From NCBI GenBank assembly GCA_004431415.1, contig QPMI01000097.1, positions 62,001 to 126,000 of the forward strand: DNA of 64,000 bases, written 5' to 3'. Source of the stretch: Cyanophora paradoxa. Taxonomy: Eukaryota; Glaucocystophyceae; Cyanophorales; Cyanophoraceae. Positions 11,571-20,925 of this stretch are shown here, piece by piece (position 1 is the first letter of the stretch; each line of letters begins with the position of its first letter). The translations under genes and the position numbers were made by a program. A model generated the notes under the pieces. It worked only from the letters and a program-made list of their open reading frames with translations. It was not told the origin of the DNA and did not search any database.

Positions 11571-12130
11571 GGTGGGGGGGGGGGGGGGGGGGGGGGGCTC
11601 TTTTATTCTCTGAACGGAGGGCGGGGGCCGCTCCGAGGCGAGGGGCGGGGCCCGCGCGCACGCGGGCCGCCGAGCGGGCCGGGGTGGCACGCGCTGCGCG
11701 CCGCCGTCAGCGCCGCTGGCGGGAGGGCGCGGGAGGGGAGGGGGCGGCGGACCCCGGACGGGGCCCGCGGGCGAGCAGGCGCAGCCAGGCGCGGCGGCGG
11801 CGGCGGAGGGGCGGGGGCCGCTCCGAGGCGGGGGCGGGGCCCGCGCGCACGCGGGCCGCCGAGCGCGCCGGGGCGGCACGCGCTGCGCGCCGCCGTCAGC
11901 GCCGCTGGCGGGAGGGCGCGGGAGGGGGAGGGGCGGCGGACCTCGGACGGGGCCCGCGGGCGAGCAGGCGCGGCCAGGAGCGCGGCGGCGGCCGCGGCGG
12001 CGGTGGGGCGGCGGGCCGCGGGGCGCGCGCTCCGAGGCGAGGGCCGGGGCGGGGCCGCGCGCGGGGCGCCGAGCGGGCCGGGGAGGCAAGCGCTGCGCGC
12101 TCCGAAGGCGGCGAGGCGCTGTGAGGCGCC
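11571..12130 (+). repeat. Poly-G run followed by about 180-bp GC-rich tandem repeat
   Basis: A run of more than 20 G (about 11571-11597) is followed by two near-identical copies of a GC-rich unit (about 11625-11808 and 11809-12000; anchors GGGGGCCGCTCCGAGGCG and CGCCGTCAGCGCCGCTGGCG) and a partial third copy (about 12020-12120). Long open frames across it follow from composition. Confidence 0.8.
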
Positions 12131-12621
12131 GGCGCCGGCGAGGACCTCCGATGGCCATTCGTACGCGTTCGCGCGCGTAGCTACCTACGCGCGAAGTCAG
12201 TTGGACAAGCACGGGGAGACGCGAAACGCCTAGGACGGTTCTATTATGGCCTGGAAGGCGGCTCCCTGCAGCCGGGAAGCGGCGCGCGGGCGGACGAGCA
12301 CGCGCCTTGCTGCGCGGCATTCCACACGCTTAAGACGTGCAGTTCATCAATATAGATGCTTCTCTGACAGGCCGAAGCTACGGTTGTCGCCCTCGGGAGC
12401 TGCGACAAGGGCGGCTCGACGATGGTCCAAGGCGGCCATGGCGCAAGCGCAGACAGCGTTCAAACTCCCACTGGAACATAGCTAGCGAGGCTAGCAGACT
12501 GCTGGAGTGCTGCTCGTGGCTCTCCCGGTTGCTTGCCATCTAGCACTCAACTTGGGTGGGAAAAACGCTATCTGGGGGTAACCCCAGATGCTACCCTAGA
12601 CAACTTGTGCTGTGCTAGCGG
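12131..12621. other. Intergenic, nothing recognised
   Basis: No gene features seen. Contains palindromic CTAGCGCTAGC-type words also present near 8360 and 30710. Confidence 0.3.
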
Positions 12622-12969
12622 TTAGCGCGGGCGGCGGTTAGCGTGAGCACGCGCACCCATTGCCGTGTAGTAGACGCCCTGCTTGCCCGTCTTCCAGCCC
12701 GAGGTGGAGCACAGGAGGCTGATGTCCTCGAGCTCCTCCGACGTGCCGTCGTGGCGCTTCTCGAGCACGAATTCCATGTTCTCGGCGTCCAGATTCTGAA
12801 ACACAGTCGTCTTGAGCAGCCGCAGGACAACGTCAACGGGGCGGGCGTTGAGCATCTCCGGCTTGAAATGCACAGGCGGCGCATCCGGGCTGCCCTTCCT
12901 GTGGATCACGACACGTTCGATTTCTCCCGCGGGCGCGGAGCCCGCCGCGGGTGCCGCCGGTGCCGCCAT
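12622..12969 (-). CDS. Hypothetical protein, 115 aa, single exon
   Basis: An uninterrupted frame runs from the ATG at 12969 to the TAA at 12622-12624. After an Ala/Pro-rich start, the body has a balanced composition and alternating pattern (IERVVIHRKGSPDAPPVHF, VDVVLRLLKTTVFQNLDAEN, EELEDISLLCSTSGWKTGKQ), unlike shadow frames in this GC-rich DNA. I do not recognise a family. The lack of introns in an intron-rich genome could mean a small real gene, a retrocopy or an exon fragment. Its neighbours are repeats on both sides. Confidence 0.5.
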   Translation of the reverse strand: MAAPAAPAAGSAPAGEIERVVIHRKGSPDAPPVHFKPEMLNARPVDVVLRLLKTTVFQNLDAENMEFVLEKRHDGTSEELEDISLLCSTSGWKTGKQGVYYTAMGARAHANRRPR

Positions 12970-13064
12970 GTTCAAAAATTTGCCGCCGAGTTTGAATTGA
13001 CGTATACCGGGGGGGGGGCCGGGGTTGCACACGTTAGTCCCTGATATCCGGCCCACCGCGGCGC

Positions 13065-13290
13065 TGAGCCCAAATCCAAATCAAATTAAAGCCTGCACCC
13101 AAATCCCAATCTGACGGCTCTAGATCTGTTTGTGCTGTTAAAGAAAAGTTAGTTCGATTCCCAAGGTAGAGGGCGGGGAAGGGGGGGGGAGGGGGGGGTG
13201 TGTGGGGGGTTCAGCTCTGAGCTCAATCGGACTTCAATTTGAGATTGGAGGCGCCAGACTAGAGCTTGGAGGGCCTAGCCGCGATTGAGG
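13065..13290. repeat. A-rich repeat plus partial copy of an intron from the 19-20 kb coiled-coil gene
   Basis: 13065-13115 repeats the AATCCAAATCAA/GCCTGCACCCAAATCC words of 6540-6610. From about 13125, CTGTTTGTGCTGTTAAAG, then GTTAGTTCGATTCCCAAGG, then a G-run tract and AATTTGAGATTGGAGG closely match 19513-19655. That segment is the 3' part of intron 2 of the minus-strand gene at 19091-20434, and the match begins at its 3' splice site. Confidence 0.7.
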
Positions 13291-13739
13291 GTGCCAAAGA
13301 ACGAGTGGTAGACACAGTGGCGGCACACATTGTCGGTGCACTGTACTACGTCGCGTACGAGCCACACATCGCCTCAAGCCTACACGCGGCCGCCGGGCCG
13401 ATCACGTAGGAGCGCGAGGGGGATAGCCCCGATGCGTTGCCCCTCTGTGCTTTGACAGCGCCGCAGCCTGGCTTTTGCACATTGATAACACTGGCATACT
13501 AGCCGCGGACAACGCAGGCTAGAAGCGGCGGTGCTAACTACGGGGGCGAGAAGCCGCGGACGACGCAGGCAGGGCCCTCTGAAGGGGGGCGCGCAACTTC
13601 CCCCTGGGGTTCCTACAAACTACGATGGGGACGAAGGGGGGCCTGCCGCGTCGGGGCCTGCAGGCGACGACGGAGGAGCTAGGCCGAGGGAGGAAGCGAC
13701 GCCAGGGGCAAGCTCGGCGTCATCCACGTCAATGATGAC
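13291..13739. other. Intergenic, nothing recognised
   Basis: No supported gene or repeat seen. Leads into GC-rich tandem DNA. Confidence 0.3.
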
Positions 13740-14425
13740 TTCAGGTGAGGCCGCCGCCGCGCCCCGCCCCGCCCCCGCCCGCCCCGCCTCGCTGGCGGGG
13801 CCGAAGCGAGGTCCGCGCCGCTCTCGCCCCTGCCCGGCCCCGCCCCCCGCCAGCCGCGCCGACGCCCGTGTGCAGGCCGGAGCGAGGCCGCCGCTCGCGC
13901 CCCGCCCCGCCCCGCCCGCCCCGCCTCGCTGGCGGGGCCAAAGCGAGGTCCGCGCCGCTCTCGCCCCTGCCCGGCCCCGCCCCCGCCAGCCGCGCCGACG
14001 CCCGTGTGCAGGGCGGAGCGAGGCCGCCGCTCGCGCCCCGCCCCGCCCCGCCCGCCCCGCCTCGCCGGCGGGGCGCGCTGCGGGCTGCGGCGCGGTTCGC
14101 CGGCCGTGGCGGGGGCGCGACGGACGGGGGCGCGGCTCGCTCCACGGGGCGGGGGCGCGGAGTGCGGCGGCGCGGCTCGCTCCGCACGGAGCAGGAGCGC
14201 GGCGGAAGGCGGCACGGCTCGACGGGCGTGGCGGGGGCGCGGCGGGCGGCGGCGCGGCTCACCGGGCGTGGCGGGCGGCGCGGCGTGCGGCGGCGCGGCT
14301 CACCGGGCGTGGCGGGGGCGCGGCGAGCGGCGGCACGGCTCGACGGGCGTGGCGGGGGCGCGGCGAGCGGCGGCGCGGCTCACCGGGCGTGGCGGGGGCG
14401 CGGCGGACGGCGGTTTACTCTCACG
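13740..14425 (+). repeat. Two GC-rich tandem repeat blocks
   Basis: 13780-14075: units of about 130 bp anchored on CGCCGACGCCCGTGTGCAGG and GCGAGGTCCGCGCCGCTCTC, about 2.5 copies. 14100-14425: shorter units anchored on GCGGCTCACCGGGCGTGGCG. Open frames in all directions are compositional. Confidence 0.8.
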
Positions 14426-14639
14426 CGTTGCTGGAGTAATCAACTCGCCCATAGACTTGGAAGAATTAACGCTTGGTGGTTAAAACTCTGTGTAAAATCG
14501 GTAAGTTGACAATGGACTTGACAAGTCCAAAAGTTGTAAGCTCGGAACTTGGACTTGACAATTTTGCGTACCCCGGTTCCTCGCCTAGGTTGGACTTCGC
14601 CGCGGCGCAACAGGCGCAAACCGGCTCCCTGGATCGTCA

Positions 14640-14750
14640 CCGATCGTAATTCTAGGCGATCGTAATTCTAGACGATCGTAATCGTTCAGCTTAGCTCTTG
14701 GGTATCGGTCGTAATTCTAGGCGATCGTAATTCTAGACGATCGTATGGGT
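14640..14750. repeat. GATCGTAATTCTAG tandem/palindromic repeat
   Basis: The word CGATCGTAATTCTAG[G/A] occurs five times between 14641 and 14745 in two clusters. GATCGTAAT-type words also dominate the array at 42340-42570. Confidence 0.75.
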
Positions 14751-14812
14751 GGTGAGCTTAAGTAAAGCCATGGCCATCTCTCTGTACAACTACAGCGCTA
14801 GCTATCTTACAA

Positions 14813-16003
14813 ATGTGCAGGACGTTGGAAACAGCGGACGAAGCAGCACCCGCCCTCGACGGCACCGCGTCGATGGCGCATGCACACGGACAAGCCGCGC
14901 GGCAGGGCATCAGCTGGAACGCGTTCTTGCTGAGCTTTCTGGCCCTCCTCTTGCTTCTGATCGTCGAAGGATCGGCAGTGAACAGGTCCGCGACGCCCTC
15001 TTCGCGGTCTCGTACGCCTGCGCATGGTTTGGTTCATTTATGCATTTACACACTCCTCGCTGCTCGCAGCTTCGGCCTCTTCGACGTGTGCATGTATGAC
15101 CGGTTTTCAAACCCCTTGCCAGCATCGTCTCGCGCGATAAGCAGTGGATTGCACTGGGCCACGCTCGGCGGGCTTTACGTGTCGATGCTCCAGCTGGTGC
15201 TCTGGAGAGGTGCGGCGAGTGGACGATTCTTCGCTTGCAGCTAACACACCCACACAGTGGAGAAGAGCATGAGCGGAAACTCAACGAGAGTGAACTGGCA
15301 CGCCCTCTTCGCGGTCTCGTACGCCTGCGCATGGTTTGGTTCATTTATGCATTTACACACTTAAACGTATTGTCTTATTTAATATACAAACAGGTTCATT
15401 GCATCTTACTGGGTCTGCCTGGTCCTAAAAGCAGCCCTCGGCGACGAGACGTGCAACAGGCCGCTCCGCTTCAACAGTGTTTCAGGCCACTACAAGTAAG
15501 ATGCAACTTACTCAGCTTTCAGGACCAGGCAGACCTAGTAAGATACAGCTCACTCACTGCGCAGTTTCCACGTCTTTTACGCCCTGACGCTGCCATGGCT
15601 GGCGGGGAGGCTAAAGCTGAAGCTTGCTCTTGGCGGAAGAATGTCTCGGCGAGCATTTCTGTTTTACTCTACAGCGATTGCGTTCTACGCATGTGGGGCG
15701 GCAACCCTGGCGCGGACGTACCTTTTGGGGTACCACTCCCTTCGGCAAGTGCTGTACGGGGCGGTGATGGGCGTTTCGTCACACATAGCCATGACACGCG
15801 TTCTCGACCGGGGCTCCAATGGGTCGGGACCTCCACATTACGCCCTCGGCCCCCTTGCAACGCTCTTTGCACTGACTGCTCTTTCCCTTGCCCTCGCCAC
15901 AGCAAATCCCCATGTCCCTGCCCTCCGTCCTGTAGATCTTGGATTCGCGGCCTCAGCCCTTACCCTCTGCGTGTACTCTGTAAGTGTGCTGTACAAATCT
16001 TAA
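14813..16003 (+). CDS. PAP2-superfamily integral membrane phosphatase (dolichyl-diphosphatase-like)
   Basis: Five exons join in frame: 14813-14985, 15070-15209, 15258-15333, 15394-15495 and 15565-16003, giving 309 residues. All introns are GT-AG (84, 48, 60 and 69 bp). Membrane segments include LLSFLALLLLLIVEG, LHWATLGGLYVSMLQLVLW, ALFAVSYACAWFIASYWVCL and AFLFYSTAIAFYACGAA. The PAP2 signature is split over the last two exons: NRPLRFNSVSGHYNFHVFYA (SGH motif) and ARTYLLGYHSLRQVLYGAV (R...H motif with Gln in place of the usual Asp, as in dolichyl diphosphatases). It probably dephosphorylates a lipid phosphate or diphosphate in the ER. The first PAP2 motif (K...RP) is degenerate. Intron 1 contains a duplicated piece of exon 3/intron 3, and exon 4 can pair with intron 4 (see findings). 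Confidence 0.75.
14994..15054 (+). repeat. 61-bp direct duplicate of exon 3/intron 3 sequence lying in intron 1
   Basis: 14994-15054 is essentially identical to 15301-15361 (CGCCCTCTTCGCGGTCTCGT ... TGCATTTACACACT). The downstream copy spans the last 33 bases of exon 3 and the first 28 of intron 3. The upstream copy lies in intron 1. Confidence 0.9.
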
Positions 16004-16334
16004 GAAGCATATAACCGCGACGCTATGAGGGGCCTGTCGCGCCCCTGCCGCGTGACCAGCGGCCGCCCGAGGCCTCGCGCCGGGGCAAGACGCCGCGCAA
16101 GGCGGACAACCTGCGCCACTCGAGCTCGCGCTGCGGCCCGCCGCTGAACCCCCGTCAGGGGCCGGAGGGCGGCGCCCCGGCGGCGTCGTCCTCTGCGGCT
16201 GCATCGACTGCTGCGGCGACGGCAGGCTCTTCCGAGCCGCCGGCCGCCTCCGAGGCGCCCTTGAGCAGCGATGCTGGCTCGATCGCGAGAGTGGCGGCCC
16301 AGCCGCGGGCCTGTTTTTTTTTTGGCCCGTCATC
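16004..16334. other. Intergenic after the PAP2 gene, no gene recognised
   Basis: GC-rich, ending in a T run (about 16314-16323) just before a dispersed repeat copy. No splice-consistent coding sequence seen. Confidence 0.35.
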
Positions 16335-16656
16335 GCATTTGGACACGTACTAAAACGCAGGTCCGGGCTACAAGTGTGGGATGTACACTGCGGCCGCCGC
16401 GGCTGCGGACCCAGCCCACCGAGCTTACGCTCGGCCAGCAGGGCCCTGCGTGGCCCCCTAAGGAGAGTAATGCGCCTCCCCGCGGACACTCTGGCTAGCT
16501 AGAGCTACATGTATGTGCCCGCACGGCGTGGTGCTGCATCGTCTTGTACATGTGGCGGCGGGGGTCGTCTCGAGCTCGGGGCGGTGGCGGGAGCCCCTAC
16601 GGGCCCTGGCCTCTGGGGGGTCCGACATGGAGTCAGCCTGCGGTGGGCGCCGGGGC
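16335..16656 (+). repeat. Dispersed repeat family R, copy 1
   Basis: Starts GCATTTGGACACGTACTAAA and contains GTCCGGGCTACAAGTGTGGG, CCCTAAGGAGAGTAATGCGC, GCTAGCTAGAGCTACATGT and GGAGCCCCTACGGGCCCTGG, ending near TGCGGTGGGCGCCGG. The family has at least seven copies here, in both orientations (16335, 19732, 27914 and 30266 plus; 43300, 43735 and 46380 minus), plus the isolated 3' part at 18640. I see no open frame, tRNA-like A/B boxes or clear terminal inverted repeats, so the class (SINE, MITE or other) is open. Confidence 0.85.
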
Positions 16657-16829
16657 TATTTCGTTTTCTTGCTTTCCCTCTGCTTCTCTTTTCGCCCTGC
16701 TGGGTGCTGTGGTGAAGACGATCGTCCCAAGAGAAAGCGGCCCACAGGCCATGCGATGAGGCCCACCAGAGTGGCAATGACGCTTGACGCGAACGCCACT
16801 GTTTTGAGCTGTGAGGACGCCGGCTGCAT
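16656..16829 (-). CDS. Possible small single-TM protein (57 aa or longer)
   Basis: The minus frame from the ATG at 16829 reads a hydrophobic segment (TVAFASSVIATLVGLIAWPV) followed by a basic tail (RKEKQRESKKTK) and a stop at 16656-16658. The stop sits exactly where the dispersed repeat begins, so the original C-terminus may have been changed by that insertion. An AG acceptor (CCTCACAG) just upstream of LKTVAF could mean an earlier exon. One membrane span with a basic cytosolic tail fits many small ER/vacuolar subunits. No family assigned. Confidence 0.3.
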   Translation of the reverse strand: MQPASSQLKTVAFASSVIATLVGLIAWPVGRFLLGRSSSPQHPAGRKEKQRESKKTK

Positions 16830-17317
16830 GCCCGACGAGCTGGAGAGGGCCCTGCCCCGGATACGGTCTGTTACTCTGCCCCCTGCGTGGGCGCGCCTGT
16901 TTCCGGGCCATCCAGCCACTCGCCGCGGCGTCCTAGCACTGGTTCGTGCTCTCCTTACTGTCCTCGTACATCATACGCATGCGCCTCGTGTGAATTCGGC
17001 ATTCGTGCCTTTCATCTCGGCCGTTGTGCCATTCCCCTGCCTGTCGCGGCTGTATACTTCATCTTCGATGCAACACGTCTGAAATGCGCCCTCTGACATG
17101 CCTACGTCACGCCGTCGCCTGGCGCCTTTTCCCGCTAACCGCTTCGTCGCTGTAGACGTGGCTGCTCATTGCTTGCTCTCCTTCAGTGCGCATTGCATCT
17201 CTGCATCTTTATGTCGTCCGGTAGCCGATCGCATCGCTAACAAGCCGACCTTTCTGCCACCATTGCTAACTGCTGCCTGCGCTTCGGCATAGCATTGTCT
17301 GCTTGCTGCGCATCGCC
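16830..17317. other. No gene recognised
   Basis: C/T-rich unique sequence leading into the tandem duplication. Nothing supported. Confidence 0.3.
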
Positions 17318-18617
17318 TCGACTCACCTCCTTCGACTCACCTCGCTTGCTCCGCATGCCGCTGCCGGACGCTGTCGCACACCTCCTTCGACTCACCTCAG
17401 GCGTGCTCCTACTCGTGAGTCAGAGACACAGACCCAGGCCCAGTTTTCTACTGCTCCTGCTAATAAGCGCTCGCGGATTTCTGACGGTCAGACTCTGTTA
17501 TACACCTTCCTTGACTCACCTTGTTTGCTCCGCATGCCGCTGTTGGACACTGTCGCATACCACTCACTTCAGCTCTGTTGCTCGTGAGGAGATTATTTGT
17601 TTCCACTCATGATTCCCTTTAGCGAGCCTTTGCCACTGCTCAGCAGATTACTCGTGAATCCGTTGCACAGGCTCAGACCCAGTCTTCTGATGCTAATAAG
17701 CGCACTCGTCTTTCTGATCTGGAGACTAATAACTCTTCTGTTGGTATGGCAGATGCTGCTTTTAATGAGTAATCCTGAGTACTACTTGACCTTTATTTTT
17801 TCCTTTGTCCCTGCGGGGCCTCCTGATACCCTCGGGCCGCCCGACAGGGAGCGGGCCGTCACGGGGATTCAGGCCCTTCCTATGTGGCGCCGTCGGGTGC
17901 CCACATAGGGTGCCCTATTTTCTTGCTGGCGCCCTGGGGGTGGTGGCCCAGGGTCCTGTATGCGGCTCCACTCACTCCCCATGCTAGTGGGTCCCTGACG
18001 GGCCTTGCACGTCCCATTCGGGGCCTCTGCGGCTTTGTCATACCCAGTCTTGCTGGCATGGATGTGTCTACTGCATTTCTCTCTCTCTCTCCTTGACTCA
18101 CCTTGTTTGCTCTGCATGCCGCTGTCGGACACTGTCGCATACCACTCACTTCAGCTCTGCTGCTCCAGATTACTCGTGAATCCGTTGCACAGGCTCAGAC
18201 CCAGTCTTCTGATGCTAATAAGCGCACTCGTCTTTCTGATCCGGAGACTAATAACTCTTCTGTTGGTATGGCAGATGCTGCTTTTAATGAGTAATCCTGA
18301 GTACTACTTGACCTTATATTTTTTTCTTTGTCCCTGCGGGGCCTCCTGATACCCTCGGGCCGCCCGACAGGGAGCGGGCCGTCACGGGGATTCAGGCCCT
18401 TCCTATGTGGCGCCGTCGGGTGCCCACATAGGGTGCCCTATTTTCTTGCTGGCGCCCTGGGGGTGGTGGCCCAGGGTCCTGTATGCGGCTCCACTCACTC
18501 CCCATGCTAGTGGGTCCCTGACGGGCCTTGCACGTCCCATTCGGGGCCTCTGCGGCTTTGTCATACCCAGTCTTGCTGGCATGGATGTGTCTACTGCATT
18601 TCTCTCTCTCTCTCCGG
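17318..18617 (+). repeat. Tandem duplication (about 582 + 527 bp) with a diverged third copy; possible retrotransposon ORF1 remnant
   Basis: 17509-18090 and 18091-18617 are near-identical (both start CCTTGACTCACCTTGTTTGC and end in a CT repeat). The main difference is about 60 extra bases at 17584-17642. A diverged partial copy precedes them (17318-17508). Each contains a short frame with a basic motif (ANKRTRLSD or ANKRSRISD) after a Gln/Thr-rich stretch, then a stop after SSVGMADAAFNE. The motif and CCTGCGGGGCCTCC-type sequence resemble non-LTR ORF1 debris, but identity is uncertain. Confidence 0.75.
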
Positions 18618-18639
18618 ATACTTGAAAAGCAGGAACATG

Positions 18640-18760
18640 ATGCAAATGTTCTGCGGTGGGCGCCGGGGGGCGCGAAAAGGGCCCGGGGTCAGATCGAGAT
18701 CGAAAGGTCTGGAGATCCGATGATCCAAATCAAAGCAAACGGGGGAACCCGATGAGGGGG
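18640..18760 (+). repeat. Dispersed repeat family R, 3' fragment
   Basis: TGCGGTGGGCGCCGGGGGGC ... GGTCAGATCGAGATCGAAAG ... AATCAAAGCAAACGGGGG matches, in reverse, the outer part of the copy at 46380-46748. It shows that the full element extends beyond the GGAGTCAGCC block. Confidence 0.7.
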
Positions 18761-19090
18761 AAGACGACGGGAGGACGCCAAAACACCTAGTTGCGAGGCT
18801 GCACGGAATGTGACCGCGAAACCAGTCTTGACCTGCTTTATACTTGGTTCATTATGCAACGGGGAGGAGACATACGCTGTTTTAATATTATTTATGAACC
18901 AGATATCGCCGAGTCGATCGACCAGACCAGACCAGATATCGATCGACCGGTCATGGCTATGCACGCATGCACATGTATTACGATTACGATGACAACCCTG
19001 GCTGCTAGCTATAGCGCTACGTAACTAGTGCGGCTAGCTGAGGACAAAAAGGAGGGGGGCGAGCACATCCCCCCTCGCACAGACTTGCTT

Positions 19091-20434
19091 TCATACGGAG
19101 TGGCAAGAGCGAAGGAGTTCAATCTGCTTGGCCTTGTCCAAGATTCGAGCGCGGAGACTGTTGATCATGTCTTCCATCTCCACCCTCAAAGAAGAAGAAA
19201 TGGTCGATCGTGCCGACAACTCCATTGCACTCTTCAACTGGGCGGAAAGGGCTGCATATTCTTCTTCAAGCGCTTTGAGGGGGCCCAACGCTGACATACA
19301 GGTTGGCAGTGCAGGAAGAACAGACGACGGGTAGAAGAGCATGGGGCGGGAGTGAGGTTGTGCACACAAAGAAGCTAACATCTCATTGACCGGGTTCACA
19401 TTTTTTTTCCGCACTGCTTTCCGTTGGCTCGCCCCCGCCCCCTTGACCGCCGCTGAAATAAGTTGCTGCTGTGATGCAAGCACCCTCTCAATGTCCTCGC
19501 TGCACTGACGGCTCTGTTTGTACTGTTTAAAAAACGTTAGTTCGATTCCCAAGGTAGAGAGGGGGGGGGGGGAAGGGGGGAAGGGGAGAGGAAGGTGGGG
19601 GGAGGAGGGTGGACTTTGATTTGTTTCGGGAATGACTCTAATTTGAGCTTGGAGGGGCTGGAGTAGTTCGATTGGGGGGGGGGGGGGGGGGGGGGGGGGC
19701 TGGAGTTTGTTTTGGGGGGGGGGGGCATTTCGCATTTGGACACGTACTAAAACGCAGGTCCGGGCTACAAGTGTGGGAATGTACACTGCGGCCGCCGCGG
19801 CCGCGGGCCCAGCCCACCAGCGAGCTGGCCGGCCGGGCCCTGCGTGGCCCCCTAAGGAGAGTAATGCGCCTCCCCGCGGACACCCTGGCTAGCTAGAGCT
19901 ACATGTGCCCGCACGCGCGGCGTGGTGCTGCATCGCGTCTTGTGGCGGCGGGGGGTCGCCTCGGGGCGGTGGCGGGAGCCCCTACAGGCCCTTGGGGACT
20001 ATTAGGACTATTTCAGCTTCGAGGGCCGGACTATTAGTATTTAGTATTTATTTCTGGTTTTGATAGCAAAGAATTTACCTGTGATTCTAGAAGCGACTCC
20101 AGCAGTCGAATTTCGTGTGTGTGTTTCAGCCCTTCAGCTCTCAGCTGGGCAAGTTCGGTGCGCGCCTACGGTTTTTTTTCAGTCGGATAGATGCCTGTAT
20201 TCGGACACAAATTCGAACCAGTTTGAGATCTGACAACGCCTCGGACAGTTGGACACGAACAGTTTCATTCTCATGTTCCTGTTTTCTATTTTTCTCGAGC
20301 AAATCTTCACACTGAGTACGAAGCCCTTCCTTTTCTTCGCGCAGCTTTGCAACGTCGCTCTGCAAGCTGCGCAGGGCTGACATGAGCGCACGGCTCTTTG
20401 CGGGGTCCGCTATAGCTACGTGCGAGCGATCCAT
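19091..20434 (-). CDS. Small coiled-coil protein, 241 aa, three exons
   Basis: Exons 20434-20219, 20165-20079 and 19513-19091 join in phase 0 with GT-AG introns of 53 bp (20166-20218) and 565 bp (19514-20078). The protein opens MDRSHVAIADPAKSRALMSA and has heptad-like Leu/Glu/Lys stretches (LQSDVAKLREEKEGL, EHENETVRVQLSEAL, ELAQLRAEGLKHTHEIRLLE, SEDIERVLASQQQLISAA, LKALEEEYAALSAQLKSAM, VEMEDMINSLRARILDKAKQ) and stops at 19091-19093. No named family recognised; a cytoskeletal or centrosomal role would be a guess. Intron 2 carries dispersed repeat R (19732-19997) and a poly-G tract. Parts of both introns have copies elsewhere in the window. Confidence 0.7.
19732..19997 (+). repeat. Dispersed repeat family R, copy 2, inside an intron
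   Basis: Starts GCATTTGGACACGTACTAAA right after a G-rich tract and ends near GGAGCCCCTACAGGCCCTTG. It lies in intron 2 of the minus-strand coiled-coil gene, in antisense orientation to it. Confidence 0.85.
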
Positions 20435-20569
20435 GCCGGCCGGCGGTCGGCACGCGCTTGCAGTCGGCCGCTTGGCGGCCAGCTACCGCCGCTATCGACG
20501 CTGTCGACGTCGGCGCTACCGGGGCCGTCGCGCTGTCGACGTCGGCGCTACCGGGGCCGTCTTGGGGAG

Positions 20570-20925
20570 ACTGTACCCCCTCGATCTGGTTTGGAATGCA
20601 TTTGGTTTTTTCCTAGTCCAGAGCGTGATGATGCCCCTGGTACTCCAGAATATATAGAGCTTCTTGCGGACAACCTTCTTCCTGCACATGCTCCTGAACC
20701 CGCTATCTGAAGAGGAGCTTGCTTTGCTCCATAGACCCCGAGCGTCTTTTGCTAGCTATAGCTCTAGTTCTCGATCAGATTCCTCTAGTCCTGTAATCTA
20801 TATATATATTACAGATGATGACTTCTCTGACGCTGCTTCCGATTCTACCCCCCCGGAACCTGGCGAGGCACGTAGCGGCACAGCGGCAGCAGCGCGGAGC
20901 GTGGTACGCACCTTTTCTTAGCCTC
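20570..20925 (+). pseudogene. Decayed retrotransposon ORF fragment upstream of the LINE
   Basis: Frames read SGLECIWFFPSPERDDAPGT and EYIELLADNLLPAHAPEP, then after a one-base shift LSEEELALLHRPRASFASYS and a Ser-rich tract followed by SPVIYIYITDDDFSD. The Ser-rich/SPVI/TDDD signature recurs at 27296-27370 and, more weakly, in the LINE's terminal ORF (SGSPVVLIDYDAEAD). This points to ORF1-like debris of the same or a related element. Confidence 0.5.

Noticed and set aside
16335-16656. Family R as a tRNA-derived SINE
   Set aside because: I could not find convincing A- and B-box promoter words or a tRNA-like 5' end, so only an unclassified repeat is called.
19391-19400. An intron at GTGAACCCG ... 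GTATGTCAG within the last exon of the 19-20 kb gene
   Set aside because: The frame stays open through it and removing it would shift the downstream coiled coil out of frame.
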